A stretch of 64,000 nucleotides of DNA from JAZREA01 sp045660545 (GCA_045660545.1 JAZREA010000002.1:145002-209001); one strand, 5' to 3'. Shown: positions 44,214 through 53,343, counted from the stretch's first letter. The notes: a model not told the origin generated them from the sequence alone. Made by a program: numbers and translations.

Positions 44214-45809
44214 ATGTACGGAAAAGAATATCAAGAATCTATAAAAAAGGTTGAAGCCGCAAGAGATAATAACACGGCTTTTGAACCAAGAAGAATGACT
44301 GCTGAGGAAAAGGAAAACCTTTTGGCAACTTTCCATCCCGACTATAAGCAGAACGAATTTGAAGTTTTAAAGATGGGCCCCAATAAGGGCGGCAAAGTTC
44401 CGACCGAGCTCGCTGCACTTTTGCAGGGCGCTGCAAGAATCAAGCCTGAGGACATCGACCTTTCTAACCCCGACTACGACGTAGACGTGCTCGTAATCGG
44501 TGGTGGCGGTGCGGGTTCTTCCGCGGCGATCGAGGCTGACAACAACGGCGCAAAGGCTATGATAGTTACAAAGCTTCGTATCGGCGACGCCAATACTATG
44601 ATGGCGGAAGGCGGTATCCAGGCTGCTGATAAGGAGAACGACTCTCCTGCAATCCACTACGTTGACGCTTTCGGTGGCGGACATTTCGCTGCTGTACCTG
44701 AGCTTTTGTATAAGCTCGTTAACGAAGCTCCTGACGCTATAAAGTGGCTTAACGACCTCGGCGTAGAGTTCGATAAGGACAAAGACGGCAGAATGATTAC
44801 AACTCACGGTGGCGGTACTTCAAGAAAGAGAATGCACGCTGCAAAGGACTACTCCGGCGCAGAAATCATGCGTACCCTTCGTGACGAAGTTTTAAACCGT
44901 GAAATCCCGGTTGTAGACTTCACTGCTGCAATAGAGCTTATCTTGGATGACGAAGGCAAAGCAGCAGGCGCTGTTTTGATGAATATGGAAACACACGAGC
45001 TTTTGGTTGCAAAGGCAAAGACTGTTGTTATAGCAACAGGCGGTGCGGGCAGACTTCACTATCAGGGCTTCCCGACATCCAACCACTACGGAGCTACTGC
45101 TGACGGTCTCGTTTTGGGTTACCGTGCAGGTGCCGAGCTTTTGTATGCTGACACTTTGCAGTATCACCCGACAGGCGCGGCTTTCCCGGACCAGATTTTC
45201 GGTGCGCTCGTTACAGAGAAGGTTCGTTCTCTCGGTGCTAAGCTTATAAACGCAAACGGCGAAGTTTTCATGCATCCGCTTGAAACTCGTGACGTTTCTG
45301 CGGCTTCAATTATCCGCGAGTGCAGTGAAAGAGATAACGGTATAACTACACCAAACGGCAAGGCTGTATGGCTCGATACTCCGATGATTGAAAAGATTCA
45401 CGGCGAAGGCACAATCGAAAAGAGAATCCCTGCTATGATGCGTATGTTTGGTAAGTACGGAATAGATATCCGCAAGGAACCAATCCTTGTTTATCCTACC
45501 TTGCACTATCAAAACGGCGGCCTTAAAATCAATGCAGAAGGCCTTACAAATATAGACAATCTCTATGTTGCAGGCGAGGCTGTTGGCGGAATCCACGGCA
45601 GAAACAGACTTATGGGTAACTCGCTTTTAGACATCATCGTTTTCGGTAGAAACGCTGGTAAAAACGCTTCCGCAAAGTCCAAGACTGTTACAGTAGGTAA
45701 GCTTACACTTGACCATATTAACAAGTTTAATGCTGAAAGAAAGGCAGCAGGTGTTGATAACGACACTGTTTCTCCTAGGCTTTTGCCTAACTACACAAGA
45801 AAGAGATAA
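44214..45809 (+). CDS. Soluble fumarate reductase-like flavoprotein
   Basis: 531 aa. FAD site VDVLVIGGGGAGSSAAI (about 90-106), covalent-FAD/substrate loop HGGGTSRKR, DTLQYHPTG with His318, and ETRDVSAASI with Arg359 correspond to the FrdA/SdhA/TfrA active site. The C-terminus has GNSLLDIIVFGR. An N-terminal extension of about 88 residues, rich in charged residues, precedes the FAD motif, which normally starts near residue 10. With the Fe-S protein it should reduce fumarate to succinate, or act on a close analogue. AGGAGG upstream. Confidence 0.88.
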   Translation: MYGKEYQESIKKVEAARDNNTAFEPRRMTAEEKENLLATFHPDYKQNEFEVLKMGPNKGGKVPTELAALLQGAARIKPEDIDLSNPDYDVDVLVIGGGGAGSSAAIEADNNGAKAMIVTKLRIGDANTMMAEGGIQAADKENDSPAIHYVDAFGGGHFAAVPELLYKLVNEAPDAIKWLNDLGVEFDKDKDGRMITTHGGGTSRKRMHAAKDYSGAEIMRTLRDEVLNREIPVVDFTAAIELILDDEGKAAGAVLMNMETHELLVAKAKTVVIATGGAGRLHYQGFPTSNHYGATADGLVLGYRAGAELLYADTLQYHPTGAAFPDQIFGALVTEKVRSLGAKLINANGEVFMHPLETRDVSAASIIRECSERDNGITTPNGKAVWLDTPMIEKIHGEGTIEKRIPAMMRMFGKYGIDIRKEPILVYPTLHYQNGGLKINAEGLTNIDNLYVAGEAVGGIHGRNRLMGNSLLDIIVFGRNAGKNASAKSKTVTVGKLTLDHINKFNAERKAAGVDNDTVSPRLLPNYTRKR

Positions 45810-45841
45810 ATAATATATTCATTTTAAGGAAGGTTTTTTAA

Positions 45842-47104
45842 ATGACGTTATTTGGTGGCGTAATTCCGGTTACCGGAATTACATATCTGATGTTTTTCGT
45901 TTTTACGATTCTGTTTTTAGGATACGCATTGGGCCGTATTACAATCAAAGGCGTTTCTTTGGGAGACGCAGGCGTTTTCGTTGTTGCTCTTTTGTTCGGC
46001 GCGCTTTTTTTCACTCCGCTTGAAGAACAGCTCGTTATCAAGGGCGCAATGGACGTAGGCTTTGCGGAAAAGGCTCTTGAAATTGTAGAAAGCCTTGGCC
46101 TTATACTGTTCGTTACATCAGTAGGCTTTATCGCAGGCCCTAAGTTTTTTGGTAACATGAAGAGAAACTTAAAGTCTTACGTTCTTTTAGGCCTTACTGT
46201 TATTGTTGCGGGCGGCCTCTCTGCAATTCTTTGTATTTACTTAGGTGAAGTTATCGGCTACGGCGGCACGATAGAGTCCAGAGACGGCTTTGTTGCCATG
46301 ATTGTTGGCTTGCTTTCGGGCTCGCTTACTTCGACTCCCGCTTTTTCTGCGGCGAAGGCAACAGTTGCCGAGGAGCTTACAAGCCTCGTTTCCGTTGGCC
46401 ACGGTATAGCTTATATCTTTGGTGTTATCGGTGTTGTTTTGTTCGTCCAGATTGTACCTAAGCTTTCAAAGGCCAATATGGACGAAGAAAGGGCAAAGCT
46501 GGTTGTTTCTGGCGAGGGCGAAAGTAAGAAGCCATATACAGGCAAGCTCATAGAGCTTGACCACTTAGGCTTTGCGGCGTTTTCTCTTGCGGCTGTTCTT
46601 GGCGTTGTCGTAGGAAGGATTAAAATTCCTCTAAGCGGCGCAGGCTTGTCGGGCACATGCTTCTCGCTTACAACAACAGGCGGATGTTTGCTTGTTGCGC
46701 TCATTATGGGCCACTTTGCAAGAATAGGCAAGTTAAACATTATGCCGCAGAATACAACACTAAAACTTTTCAGAGAGCTTGGTCTTGTGTTGTTCTTAGT
46801 TGGTGCGGGTATCCCGGGCGGAGCCGACTTTGTGGCAAACTTTGACCCAATGTACTTTGTTTACGGAATCATTATGACAATCATCCCGATGATTTTGGGC
46901 TTCTTGTTTGCAAAGTATGTGTTAAAACTAAGCCTTTTGAACAACTTAGGTTCAATCACAGGCGGTATGACAAGTACCCCTGCCCTTGGAACACTTATAA
47001 ATGTTGCCGGAACTGAAGACGTTGCTGCGGCTTACGCTGCAACTTATCCAATCGCTTTGATTGCGGTAGTTTTGGTTTCACAGTTTATAATTATTTTGTT
47101 CTAA
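45842..47104 (+). CDS. AspT/YidE/SucE-family transporter
   Basis: 420 aa with about ten membrane segments. Two copies of the AspT/YidE half domain are recognisable by GLLSGSLTSTPAFSAAKA and SITGGMTSTPALGTL. The cytoplasmic TrkA-C domains of AspT are absent from the central loop. The family exchanges aspartate for alanine, and the Corynebacterium member SucE exports succinate. Its place after the fumarate-reductase genes suggests succinate export or C4-dicarboxylate/amino-acid exchange; that is inference from context. Confidence 0.8.
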   Translation: MTLFGGVIPVTGITYLMFFVFTILFLGYALGRITIKGVSLGDAGVFVVALLFGALFFTPLEEQLVIKGAMDVGFAEKALEIVESLGLILFVTSVGFIAGPKFFGNMKRNLKSYVLLGLTVIVAGGLSAILCIYLGEVIGYGGTIESRDGFVAMIVGLLSGSLTSTPAFSAAKATVAEELTSLVSVGHGIAYIFGVIGVVLFVQIVPKLSKANMDEERAKLVVSGEGESKKPYTGKLIELDHLGFAAFSLAAVLGVVVGRIKIPLSGAGLSGTCFSLTTTGGCLLVALIMGHFARIGKLNIMPQNTTLKLFRELGLVLFLVGAGIPGGADFVANFDPMYFVYGIIMTIIPMILGFLFAKYVLKLSLLNNLGSITGGMTSTPALGTLINVAGTEDVAAAYAATYPIALIAVVLVSQFIIILF

Positions 47105-47111
47105 TTTATAT

Positions 47112-47427
47112 AAAAAGAGCTGTGGCTTTGGCCACCGCCAGATAAGGAAGTATTGTCCTAAAAACCATCTTTTTTGCGAATTTCGGCGTTAAAAACAGCC
47201 CATATCCGTCAGGATTATGGGCTGCTTTCGCCTTGAACTTCATCGAAAAATTTTGGTTTTAGGATGCCTTGCAGTTTTGAATATCTGATTTTTCGAATTA
47301 GGCAAATAACAAAAATCCCGTAATACTGACGTATTTCGGGATTTTTTTGTGAAGCATAAACGGAAAATCAGGCTTAAAAACCATTACTTCCTTGTCTGGT
47401 GGTGGCCTTTGCCACAGCTCTTTTTTT
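47112..47427. repeat. Large inverted-repeat element with nested hairpins
   Basis: Outer arms of 40 nt (47113-47152 and 47385-47424) pair with one 3-nt mismatch block and two G-T wobbles. Inside are two hairpins: 9-nt perfect arms at 47196-47204/47216-47224, and AAAAATCCCG-type arms at 47311-47345. Further short matches (CCTAAAAACC / GGTTTTAGG) allow a branched fold. It lies between convergent genes. No transposase or open reading frame is inside, so it could be a MITE-like insertion, a structured RNA or a complex bidirectional terminator. Confidence 0.7.
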
Positions 47428-48298
47428 ATTTTTTAAATCTTGTAAATATCAGCGGATATAAAAATATACACCAAAATATAAGTATAAAGTTTTCAACATA
47501 CATCATAACAAACGACTCTTGCGGCAACAGCCCAAATCCAAGCTTTATGCCAAGCAGTAAGGCGATACCCAAAGTCGCTCTTGTTATTTTCCTTGCTGCG
47601 GAACCGTCGGTTTTGTATGCGATAAACCGCCTTTCTAAAAACCACCCCACCGCAAAGCCACCTATCGCGCCGGCTATTTTGATGCAGTCAAACATATATT
47701 CGTCAATGTGATACTGCGGGTACGGCTTTAAAATTGCAAACGCCACCATCCCAAACGAAATAGCCGTTAATAAAACCGTTGCCAAAAGCTCTCTCTTTTC
47801 ACATCTGCTATATAAAAACTCGGTAGCTATAATTACTAAAATACCTATAAAGAACGAAGCCGCGACATCCCACACGGTATGTACGCCAAAGTAGATTCTT
47901 GAAAGCCCAATCATTATAAACAAAGCGATAAGCAATACCCTAAAAACGACTTTTTTAAAATATAGCGCAAGGTATCCGAATGCGGTAGTTCCGCTTTGCG
48001 TGTGGCCGCTGGGGAAGGAATATCCCGTCGCGCCTTCTATCGCCGAGGCCGAGGGCGTAACTTTTGGGTTTAAAACCCATGGCCGCTGCACACAAAAGAT
48101 AATTTTCAAAACCTGGTTAATCCCCATACCAAAACAAAAGGCAAACCCTACTTTGTGCGCAAACTGCTTGTTCGAGCACCACGCCAGCCAGCAAAAAATC
48201 AACATAATAACATACTGCTCGCCAAGAGTTGTAAATACCGTAAATATAAAGTCTAAAACAGGATTTTTCAGCTCTTGTAAGGCAAGTAAAAACTCCAT
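47426..48298 (-). CDS. PAP2-family membrane phosphatase
   Basis: 290 aa with about eight membrane segments. The PAP2 active site is complete: KIIFCVQRP, PSGHT and SRIYFGVHTVWD (Lys/Arg, His, Arg/His). These enzymes dephosphorylate undecaprenyl pyrophosphate or phosphatidic acid at the outer face. The extra C-terminal segments, about 100 residues longer than BcrC-type proteins, have no clear partner. GAGGTGG precedes the ATG. Confidence 0.9.
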   Translation of the reverse strand: MEFLLALQELKNPVLDFIFTVFTTLGEQYVIMLIFCWLAWCSNKQFAHKVGFAFCFGMGINQVLKIIFCVQRPWVLNPKVTPSASAIEGATGYSFPSGHTQSGTTAFGYLALYFKKVVFRVLLIALFIMIGLSRIYFGVHTVWDVAASFFIGILVIIATEFLYSRCEKRELLATVLLTAISFGMVAFAILKPYPQYHIDEYMFDCIKIAGAIGGFAVGWFLERRFIAYKTDGSAARKITRATLGIALLLGIKLGFGLLPQESFVMMYVENFILIFWCIFLYPLIFTRFKK

Positions 48299-48323
48299 CT
48301 AACCACCTCTTGTAAGTATTTTA

Positions 48324-49604
48324 CTATAAATCCCTCGCCATTTCAAGTGCAGTTGCCAAAAGAGGTAGGTTGTCGCGGTATATTTCGTCAAACTGTTCAA
48401 GCGGCAATGGGCTTTGCCCCAGCCCCACCTCAATCGTGTATCCGGGCCTGTTGTATGCTTGAATAAACCAGTCCTTGTACCCGGCGTACGCCGACTCCGC
48501 GGGAGTGATTTCAAGAGCATACCCGGAAGCTTCCGCAAGCGACACACCGATTTTGTACGAGTCTTGCGGCATGTAGTTTAGGTACTTCCAGTAAATCACC
48601 TTTCCTTGCGTGTGGTATGAAAGCGTGAGCGCAAAGTCGTGCGCGATTGTAAAGTTGTATACGGCAAGACTCTCTTGTGCCGAAAGCGGCTCCTCGCCGA
48701 CAAAGTCTCTCGGCGCGGGGGAAATGTAGCCGAGCGCATATTTGTTTTGCTTTGCCTTGTTCCAGTTTGCAGGGTAGTTAAGGTTAAGGTCTGTGCCCAA
48801 GACGTTGGCTTTCCATCCGCTTGGGTAGGGGATGTTCGGGTAGTTTTTGCTTATCGCGAGCGTGCCGTTGTAGAACTCTCCCACGGGTAGAGCGCCGTTT
48901 ACAACGTCCATTCCGTCTGGGTTTACTGCGGGCACGATGTATAGAGCCTTTGTGCGGTAAAGCTCGCCTGCGTCGTATCCCCCAATCTCCTCCCCGCTTT
49001 CGTAAGCACGAAGATAATCCTCTGCAAATTTTAATAAAACAGGTGTTGTAATCCACTCGTTCGCGTGGTGTTCTGCGTTGTAAAATACCTCTGTCGCGCC
49101 GTCGCCGATTTTCATGTAGCTTATGTCCTGGCCCATAACGCTTTTGCCGATGCTCCCCGTCTCGATAAAGGGATATCTTGCCAAAAGTCCGCGGACAATG
49201 TAGCCGACCAGCTCGCCCGTGTACAAAATGTCTGTGGGTACAAGCTCAAAGTTAAAGGGAACGGTAATTTTTTCTCCCGCTTTTATGTTGGAATTAAGCG
49301 AAGGGTTTGATGTTTGTAACGTTTTTAAAGGTACGCCGTATTCTTCGGCAATGGTCGCTAATGTGTCACCACCCTTTGCGGCTACAACCCGATAGCCTAA
49401 AATGTATGGTTCAAGCAGACTCCACGTCCTCTCTCCCACAATACCGTCGGAGGTAAGGCTGTTTTCGGTCTGAAAGCTTTTTACCGCCTCTTCAACCACG
49501 TCGTCAAAAGCGCCTCTTGCGCTTACGTCGTATCCCGCACGCCTGAGCGCAAGCCTTAGCTGCTCTACAAAAGGCCCAACCTCTCCCTTTTTTAAAACAA
49601 TCAT
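48324..49604 (-). CDS. LysM/peptidoglycan-binding M14 carboxypeptidase-like endopeptidase
   Basis: 426 aa from ATG 49604, chosen for AAAGGG 9 nt upstream. Order: peptidoglycan-binding repeat (about 5-67), LysM (about 70-118), M14 zinc peptidase (about 125-425) with EHHANEW (His180/Glu183), a C-terminal zinc His in SYHTQG and the catalytic Glu in YTIEVGLG. This is the arrangement of gamma-D-glutamyl-L-diamino acid endopeptidase I, active on spore or vegetative peptide stems. No signal peptide is seen, as in the spore-associated enzyme. Confidence 0.9.
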   Translation of the reverse strand: MIVLKKGEVGPFVEQLRLALRRAGYDVSARGAFDDVVEEAVKSFQTENSLTSDGIVGERTWSLLEPYILGYRVVAAKGGDTLATIAEEYGVPLKTLQTSNPSLNSNIKAGEKITVPFNFELVPTDILYTGELVGYIVRGLLARYPFIETGSIGKSVMGQDISYMKIGDGATEVFYNAEHHANEWITTPVLLKFAEDYLRAYESGEEIGGYDAGELYRTKALYIVPAVNPDGMDVVNGALPVGEFYNGTLAISKNYPNIPYPSGWKANVLGTDLNLNYPANWNKAKQNKYALGYISPAPRDFVGEEPLSAQESLAVYNFTIAHDFALTLSYHTQGKVIYWKYLNYMPQDSYKIGVSLAEASGYALEITPAESAYAGYKDWFIQAYNRPGYTIEVGLGQSPLPLEQFDEIYRDNLPLLATALEMARDL

Positions 49605-49675
49605 ATTTTTCAACCCTTTCTTTTACATTATTTATCAGTAATAATATGATAGGCGTTTGAAAGATATGTGTAATT

Positions 49676-49714
49676 AAAAAGACGACGGCACATATTTTGT
49701 GCCGACGCCTTTTT
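49676..49714 (-). terminator. Terminator after the B12-binding radical SAM gene
   Basis: Minus strand, about 17-nt arms (49714-49698 and 49692-49676) ending in a T run; two mismatched positions. Confidence 0.8.
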
Positions 49715-51284
49715 ATGTTTTTTCGTTTAGTTTTATAAGTTCGCCGCTTTTGTAATTCATCATCAAAAGCTCCCCTCTTATCAGCTCGAACCTTACGTCC
49801 TCTGCATCTGTTTCGGGGAATCTTTCTGCAAGTATTTTAAGGCAGCTTTTTTTAAATCCTGTGGGGTATAAAGCTTCCGCAAAGCGCGGCATAGGCCTCG
49901 TTTTGCTGTTTTTTATAAAGTCGTAAACAAGCTCGTCAAATATATATTCACCATATATGTCGTACAATCTGTCGTATATCTCGAATCTTCCTACCGCCTC
50001 TGCCCTGTCGAATATTTGTGACATTTTTTCAAACGCGCCAAACGGATTTTCCGCCGCAAGCTTTTCCAGCACGCTTTCAAACGCCCCGCTGTTTTGAATC
50101 TCGTCAACCGCCTTGTCGATAAGCTTTAATCTGCAAAGCTCCTCCGCACTTATCCAGTCCGTTTTTATTACTTCGTACGGTGGAAAGTCTGCGTGCACTA
50201 TCCCCTTGAAATCTTTAATGGGCGCACCGTGTAAAACTTTTAAAAACCCCAGCTGTAACATGTCCGGCCGCAGAGAATAAACATAGTTAAATGAGTTGCC
50301 AAACGACTCGTAGTCCTCGTAAGGCAGCCCTGCGATCAGGTCAAGGTGTATGTGTATATTGTCTGCGTCTTTGATAGTCTTTATGTTGTGTGCTGTTGCG
50401 TTTTCGTCGCACTTTCTGTCCACCGCCGAAAGCGTCTTTTGGTTAGTAGACTGTATCCCCATTTCCAGCTGAAACATTCCTTTGGGAGCGCTTGCCAAAA
50501 GCTCCGTAAGTTCGGGCGTAAGTATAGAAGGGTCTATCTCGAAGTGCACCCTCGTTCCTTTTGAGTTTGAAATTATGTATCTTATAATCTCCTCAGCTCT
50601 TTTTGGGTGTGCGTTGAATGTGCGGTCCACTAATTTCACAAGCGAAACACCGTGCGAAAAGAAAAAGTCAAACCCCTTTTTTACATACTCCATGGGGAAG
50701 TACCTGATTCCCTTTTCGATAGCAGAAAGGCAGTACGAGCACTTAAAAGGGCATCCTCTCGACGTCTCGAAGTATATAATCTTGTTTTTTAACGAATCCA
50801 TCTCCTCAATGGTGTATGGAAACGCTACCGTGTCAAGCACCATACATTCTGCTTTTGCATCTTCTTTGCCTCTTGCGGCAACTGCACCCGGTATAGGTGA
50901 GCCGCTTTGTATTGCTTTTATAAGCTCGCCTGTAACCTTTTCCCCCTCGCCGACGACTACATAGTCGACGTACTCGTGCGTGTCAAGTACATCTTTGGCT
51001 CTGTAACCACATTCCGGTCCGCCAAAGACAATTATACACTGTGGCAAAGCCTGTTTTAGCATCCGTGCGACTTTTTGCACAACCTCTATGTTCCAGATAT
51101 ATGTCGAAAAGCAGTAAATATCTGCTTTCTTTTGTAAAAGCTCAGCATACGGTCTGTGAGCACCCTCGTTAATCGTAAACTCGGCAATTTCCATATCTAA
51201 ATCGTCGTTATATTGCCTTATATATCTGATCGCAAGCGAAGAATGTGAAAATTTTGAATTAAACGCAACCAAAACCGTTTTCAA
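49713..51284 (-). CDS. B12-binding radical SAM protein with DUF4080
   Basis: 523 aa from TTG 51284, set by GGAGGTG 7 nt upstream. N-terminal cobalamin-binding-like fold (NSKFSHSSLAIRYIRQ, VFGGPECGYRAKDVL), radical SAM cluster CPFKCSYC near residue 180, and a C-terminal DUF4080 region of about 150 residues. The classic B12-ligand motif DxHxxG is not obvious, as in many members of this family. The substrate is unknown; a methyl or tRNA-modification type reaction is possible but unproven. Confidence 0.85.
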   Translation of the reverse strand: MKTVLVAFNSKFSHSSLAIRYIRQYNDDLDMEIAEFTINEGAHRPYAELLQKKADIYCFSTYIWNIEVVQKVARMLKQALPQCIIVFGGPECGYRAKDVLDTHEYVDYVVVGEGEKVTGELIKAIQSGSPIPGAVAARGKEDAKAECMVLDTVAFPYTIEEMDSLKNKIIYFETSRGCPFKCSYCLSAIEKGIRYFPMEYVKKGFDFFFSHGVSLVKLVDRTFNAHPKRAEEIIRYIISNSKGTRVHFEIDPSILTPELTELLASAPKGMFQLEMGIQSTNQKTLSAVDRKCDENATAHNIKTIKDADNIHIHLDLIAGLPYEDYESFGNSFNYVYSLRPDMLQLGFLKVLHGAPIKDFKGIVHADFPPYEVIKTDWISAEELCRLKLIDKAVDEIQNSGAFESVLEKLAAENPFGAFEKMSQIFDRAEAVGRFEIYDRLYDIYGEYIFDELVYDFIKNSKTRPMPRFAEALYPTGFKKSCLKILAERFPETDAEDVRFELIRGELLMMNYKSGELIKLNEKT

Positions 51285-51303
51285 AAAGCAACACCTCCAG
51301 TAT

Positions 51304-51332
51304 ATAATAATATTTTTTTGTTTAAAAGGCAA
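51304..51332 (-). promoter_or_regulatory. Promoter of the radical SAM gene
   Basis: Minus strand TTGCCT (51332-51327), 17-nt spacer, TATTAT (51309-51304). Confidence 0.6.
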
Positions 51333-51340
51333 TATTTGTG

Positions 51341-51369
51341 TTGAAAAATATTTATAAATCTGTTACAAT
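51341..51369 (+). promoter_or_regulatory. Promoter of the VOC-ddl-argS gene group
   Basis: TTGAAA (51341-51346), 17-nt spacer, TACAAT (51364-51369). Confidence 0.7.
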
Positions 51370-51452
51370 ATACTTAATATGAAAATGAGGTATTCTGCGC
51401 TTTGGGGACACAGCGTGCCACCTTGTTAATAAAGATACGGAGGTTGTTTTTC

Positions 51453-51836
51453 ATGATTACAGGAGTTGAACACATCGCGGTTTTCGCGAAAGATACAAAG
51501 GCTTTGGCAGAATGGTATGTAAGAGTTTTTGGTTTTAAAATCGTTTTTGATAACGGGGAGGGCCTCTATTTTGTAGCCGCACCCGACAAGACAATGATCG
51601 AAATTTGTAAGGCACAAACTGATATTACCAAGCCGGCTACTACCGACAGCGGAATAAGACACATCGCTTTTACGTCAGACAACATCGACGAGGACGCAAG
51701 AAGACTTGTAGAGGACGAGGGCGTAGAGGTTGTTTCGCCGCTTAAAAAGTCAGATGCGGGTATCGGCTCGTTCTTCTTCAGAGATATAGAGGGCAATATT
51801 ATGCACCTTATCCAGAGAACCAACCCTTTAATCTAA
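51453..51836 (+). CDS. VOC (glyoxalase/dioxygenase fold) family protein
   Basis: 127 aa from ATG 51453 with CGGAGG upstream. Two beta-alpha-beta3 modules with the metal ligands suggested by VEHIAVFAKD, IEICKAQ, IRHIAFTSD and IEGNIMHLIQ, the spacing of VOC enzymes. Candidates are lactoylglutathione lyase-like or methylmalonyl-CoA epimerase-like activity; the sequence does not decide. Confidence 0.85.
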   Translation: MITGVEHIAVFAKDTKALAEWYVRVFGFKIVFDNGEGLYFVAAPDKTMIEICKAQTDITKPATTDSGIRHIAFTSDNIDEDARRLVEDEGVEVVSPLKKSDAGIGSFFFRDIEGNIMHLIQRTNPLI

Positions 51837-51854
51837 ATCATAGGAGCTGTTAAA

Positions 51855-52907
51855 ATGTCTAAACTTAACGTGTGCGTTATATTCGGAGGGATGTCGACAG
51901 AACACCCCATATCACTTCTTTCGGCTAAAAACATCATTAAACATATAGACGAAGACAAGTACAATAAATACTTGCTGGGAATCACAAAGGAAGGTCAGTG
52001 GTATTTGTACGAAGGCAGCGAGGATATGCTCCCTGATGATAAATGGCTTGAAGGCAAGCTTACCAAGGCTTTGATTTCTCCCGATGCTTCCGACGGAGGC
52101 CTTATAGTTTTTGGAGATAAGCCAAGAAGCGTAAAAATAGACGTAGCAATAATTGCTCTTCACGGTATGTATGGTGAGGACGGTACGATGCAGGGCCTTT
52201 TGGACCTTGCTAAGATTCCGTACGTAGGCCCGGGTGTTTTGGGTAGCGCTCTTTGTATGGATAAGGTTGTTGCAAAGGACGTTTTTTGTCAGCACGGTAT
52301 CCCGCAGGCAAAGTGGATTGAGGCTGACAGAACAAGCCTTGATGACGAGGCGGCTCTTGTAGAGAGCGTAAGGACTAACCTCGGCTTCCCCGTTTTTGTC
52401 AAGGCGTCAAAGTCCGGCTCTTCCATAGGCGCGTATAAGGTAATGGGAGAGGACACTCTTTGCCACTACGTTAAAGAGGCGTTAGCGTATGACGACAGCG
52501 TACTTATAGAGGAGTTTATAAACGGCCGCGAAGTCGAAAGCGCGGTTTTAGGTAATGAACACCCTGCTGTTGCAGAGGTCGGCGAGATTATCTCTGCTGG
52601 CGAGTTTTACGACTTTGACTCTAAGTATTCCAACCCCGAGTCACGCGTTGTAATCCCCGCCCCGATAGATAAGGAAATTTCTGATAAAATCAAAGAGTAT
52701 GCCCTAAGGGCGTATAAGGCTGCACGTTGTAAGGGGCTTTCAAGAATCGACTTTTTTGTCGAAAGAGGCACCAACAGAATTATTTTAAACGAAATTAACA
52801 CTTTGCCGGGCTTTACGAATATCAGTATGTACCCGATGATGTGGAAAAATATGGGCCTTTCGGGTCCTGAGCTTATAGATAAGCTTATAGAACACGCGCT
52901 TAATTAA
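51855..52907 (+). CDS. ddl: D-alanine-D-alanine ligase
   Basis: 350 aa, ATP-grasp. N-terminal IFGGMSTEHPISLLSA, ALHGMYGEDGTMQGLL, KASKSGSSIGAYKV and the magnesium site EINTLPGFTNISMYP are present. It makes D-Ala-D-Ala for peptidoglycan. The EDG-TMQG and FTNISMYP signatures fit Tyr/Phe-type D-Ala specificity rather than D-lactate or D-serine ligases. Confidence 0.96.
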   Translation: MSKLNVCVIFGGMSTEHPISLLSAKNIIKHIDEDKYNKYLLGITKEGQWYLYEGSEDMLPDDKWLEGKLTKALISPDASDGGLIVFGDKPRSVKIDVAIIALHGMYGEDGTMQGLLDLAKIPYVGPGVLGSALCMDKVVAKDVFCQHGIPQAKWIEADRTSLDDEAALVESVRTNLGFPVFVKASKSGSSIGAYKVMGEDTLCHYVKEALAYDDSVLIEEFINGREVESAVLGNEHPAVAEVGEIISAGEFYDFDSKYSNPESRVVIPAPIDKEISDKIKEYALRAYKAARCKGLSRIDFFVERGTNRIILNEINTLPGFTNISMYPMMWKNMGLSGPELIDKLIEHALN

Positions 52908-52920
52908 TCGAGAGGTTTTT

Positions 52921-53343
52921 ATGCAAAAGGATGTAATAATATCGCTTGTAGGCAATCAGCAGAGCGATGAAGATACGGATAGTATAGAGTTTATGACAGA
53001 GGGTAGCTTTTATAAAAAGGGCGAGGACTTTTATGTAACCTACAAAGAGTCCGAGCTTACAGGCTTAGAGGGAACTACAACCACCTTGAAGGTTCAGGGC
53101 AAGAAGGTTACTCTTTTAAGGTTTGGGGCTAACACCTCTCAGCTTATTTTTGAAAAGGGCCAGCGCCACGTGTGTTGTTATGACACCATGTACGGGGTAA
53201 TCTCCGTCGGCGTGTGGACCAACGACGTCGTAGTCGATATCGACGAGAACGGGGGCGAAATTTTCGCCGACTACATTATAGATTTGGATAACAGCCCTCT
53301 GGGTAAGAATAACTTTAAAATGCACATAAGGGAGTGTCAGTAG
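52921..53343 (+). CDS. DUF1934 (YwiB-like) calycin-fold protein
   Basis: 140 aa. Beta-rich with GSFYKKGEDFYVTYKESELTG-type hairpins and a closing LGKNNFKMHI, the layout of the DUF1934/YwiB family. It lies next to argS, as often in Firmicutes. Function unknown; 3 bp separate it from argS. Confidence 0.85.
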   Translation: MQKDVIISLVGNQQSDEDTDSIEFMTEGSFYKKGEDFYVTYKESELTGLEGTTTTLKVQGKKVTLLRFGANTSQLIFEKGQRHVCCYDTMYGVISVGVWTNDVVVDIDENGGEIFADYIIDLDNSPLGKNNFKMHIRECQ

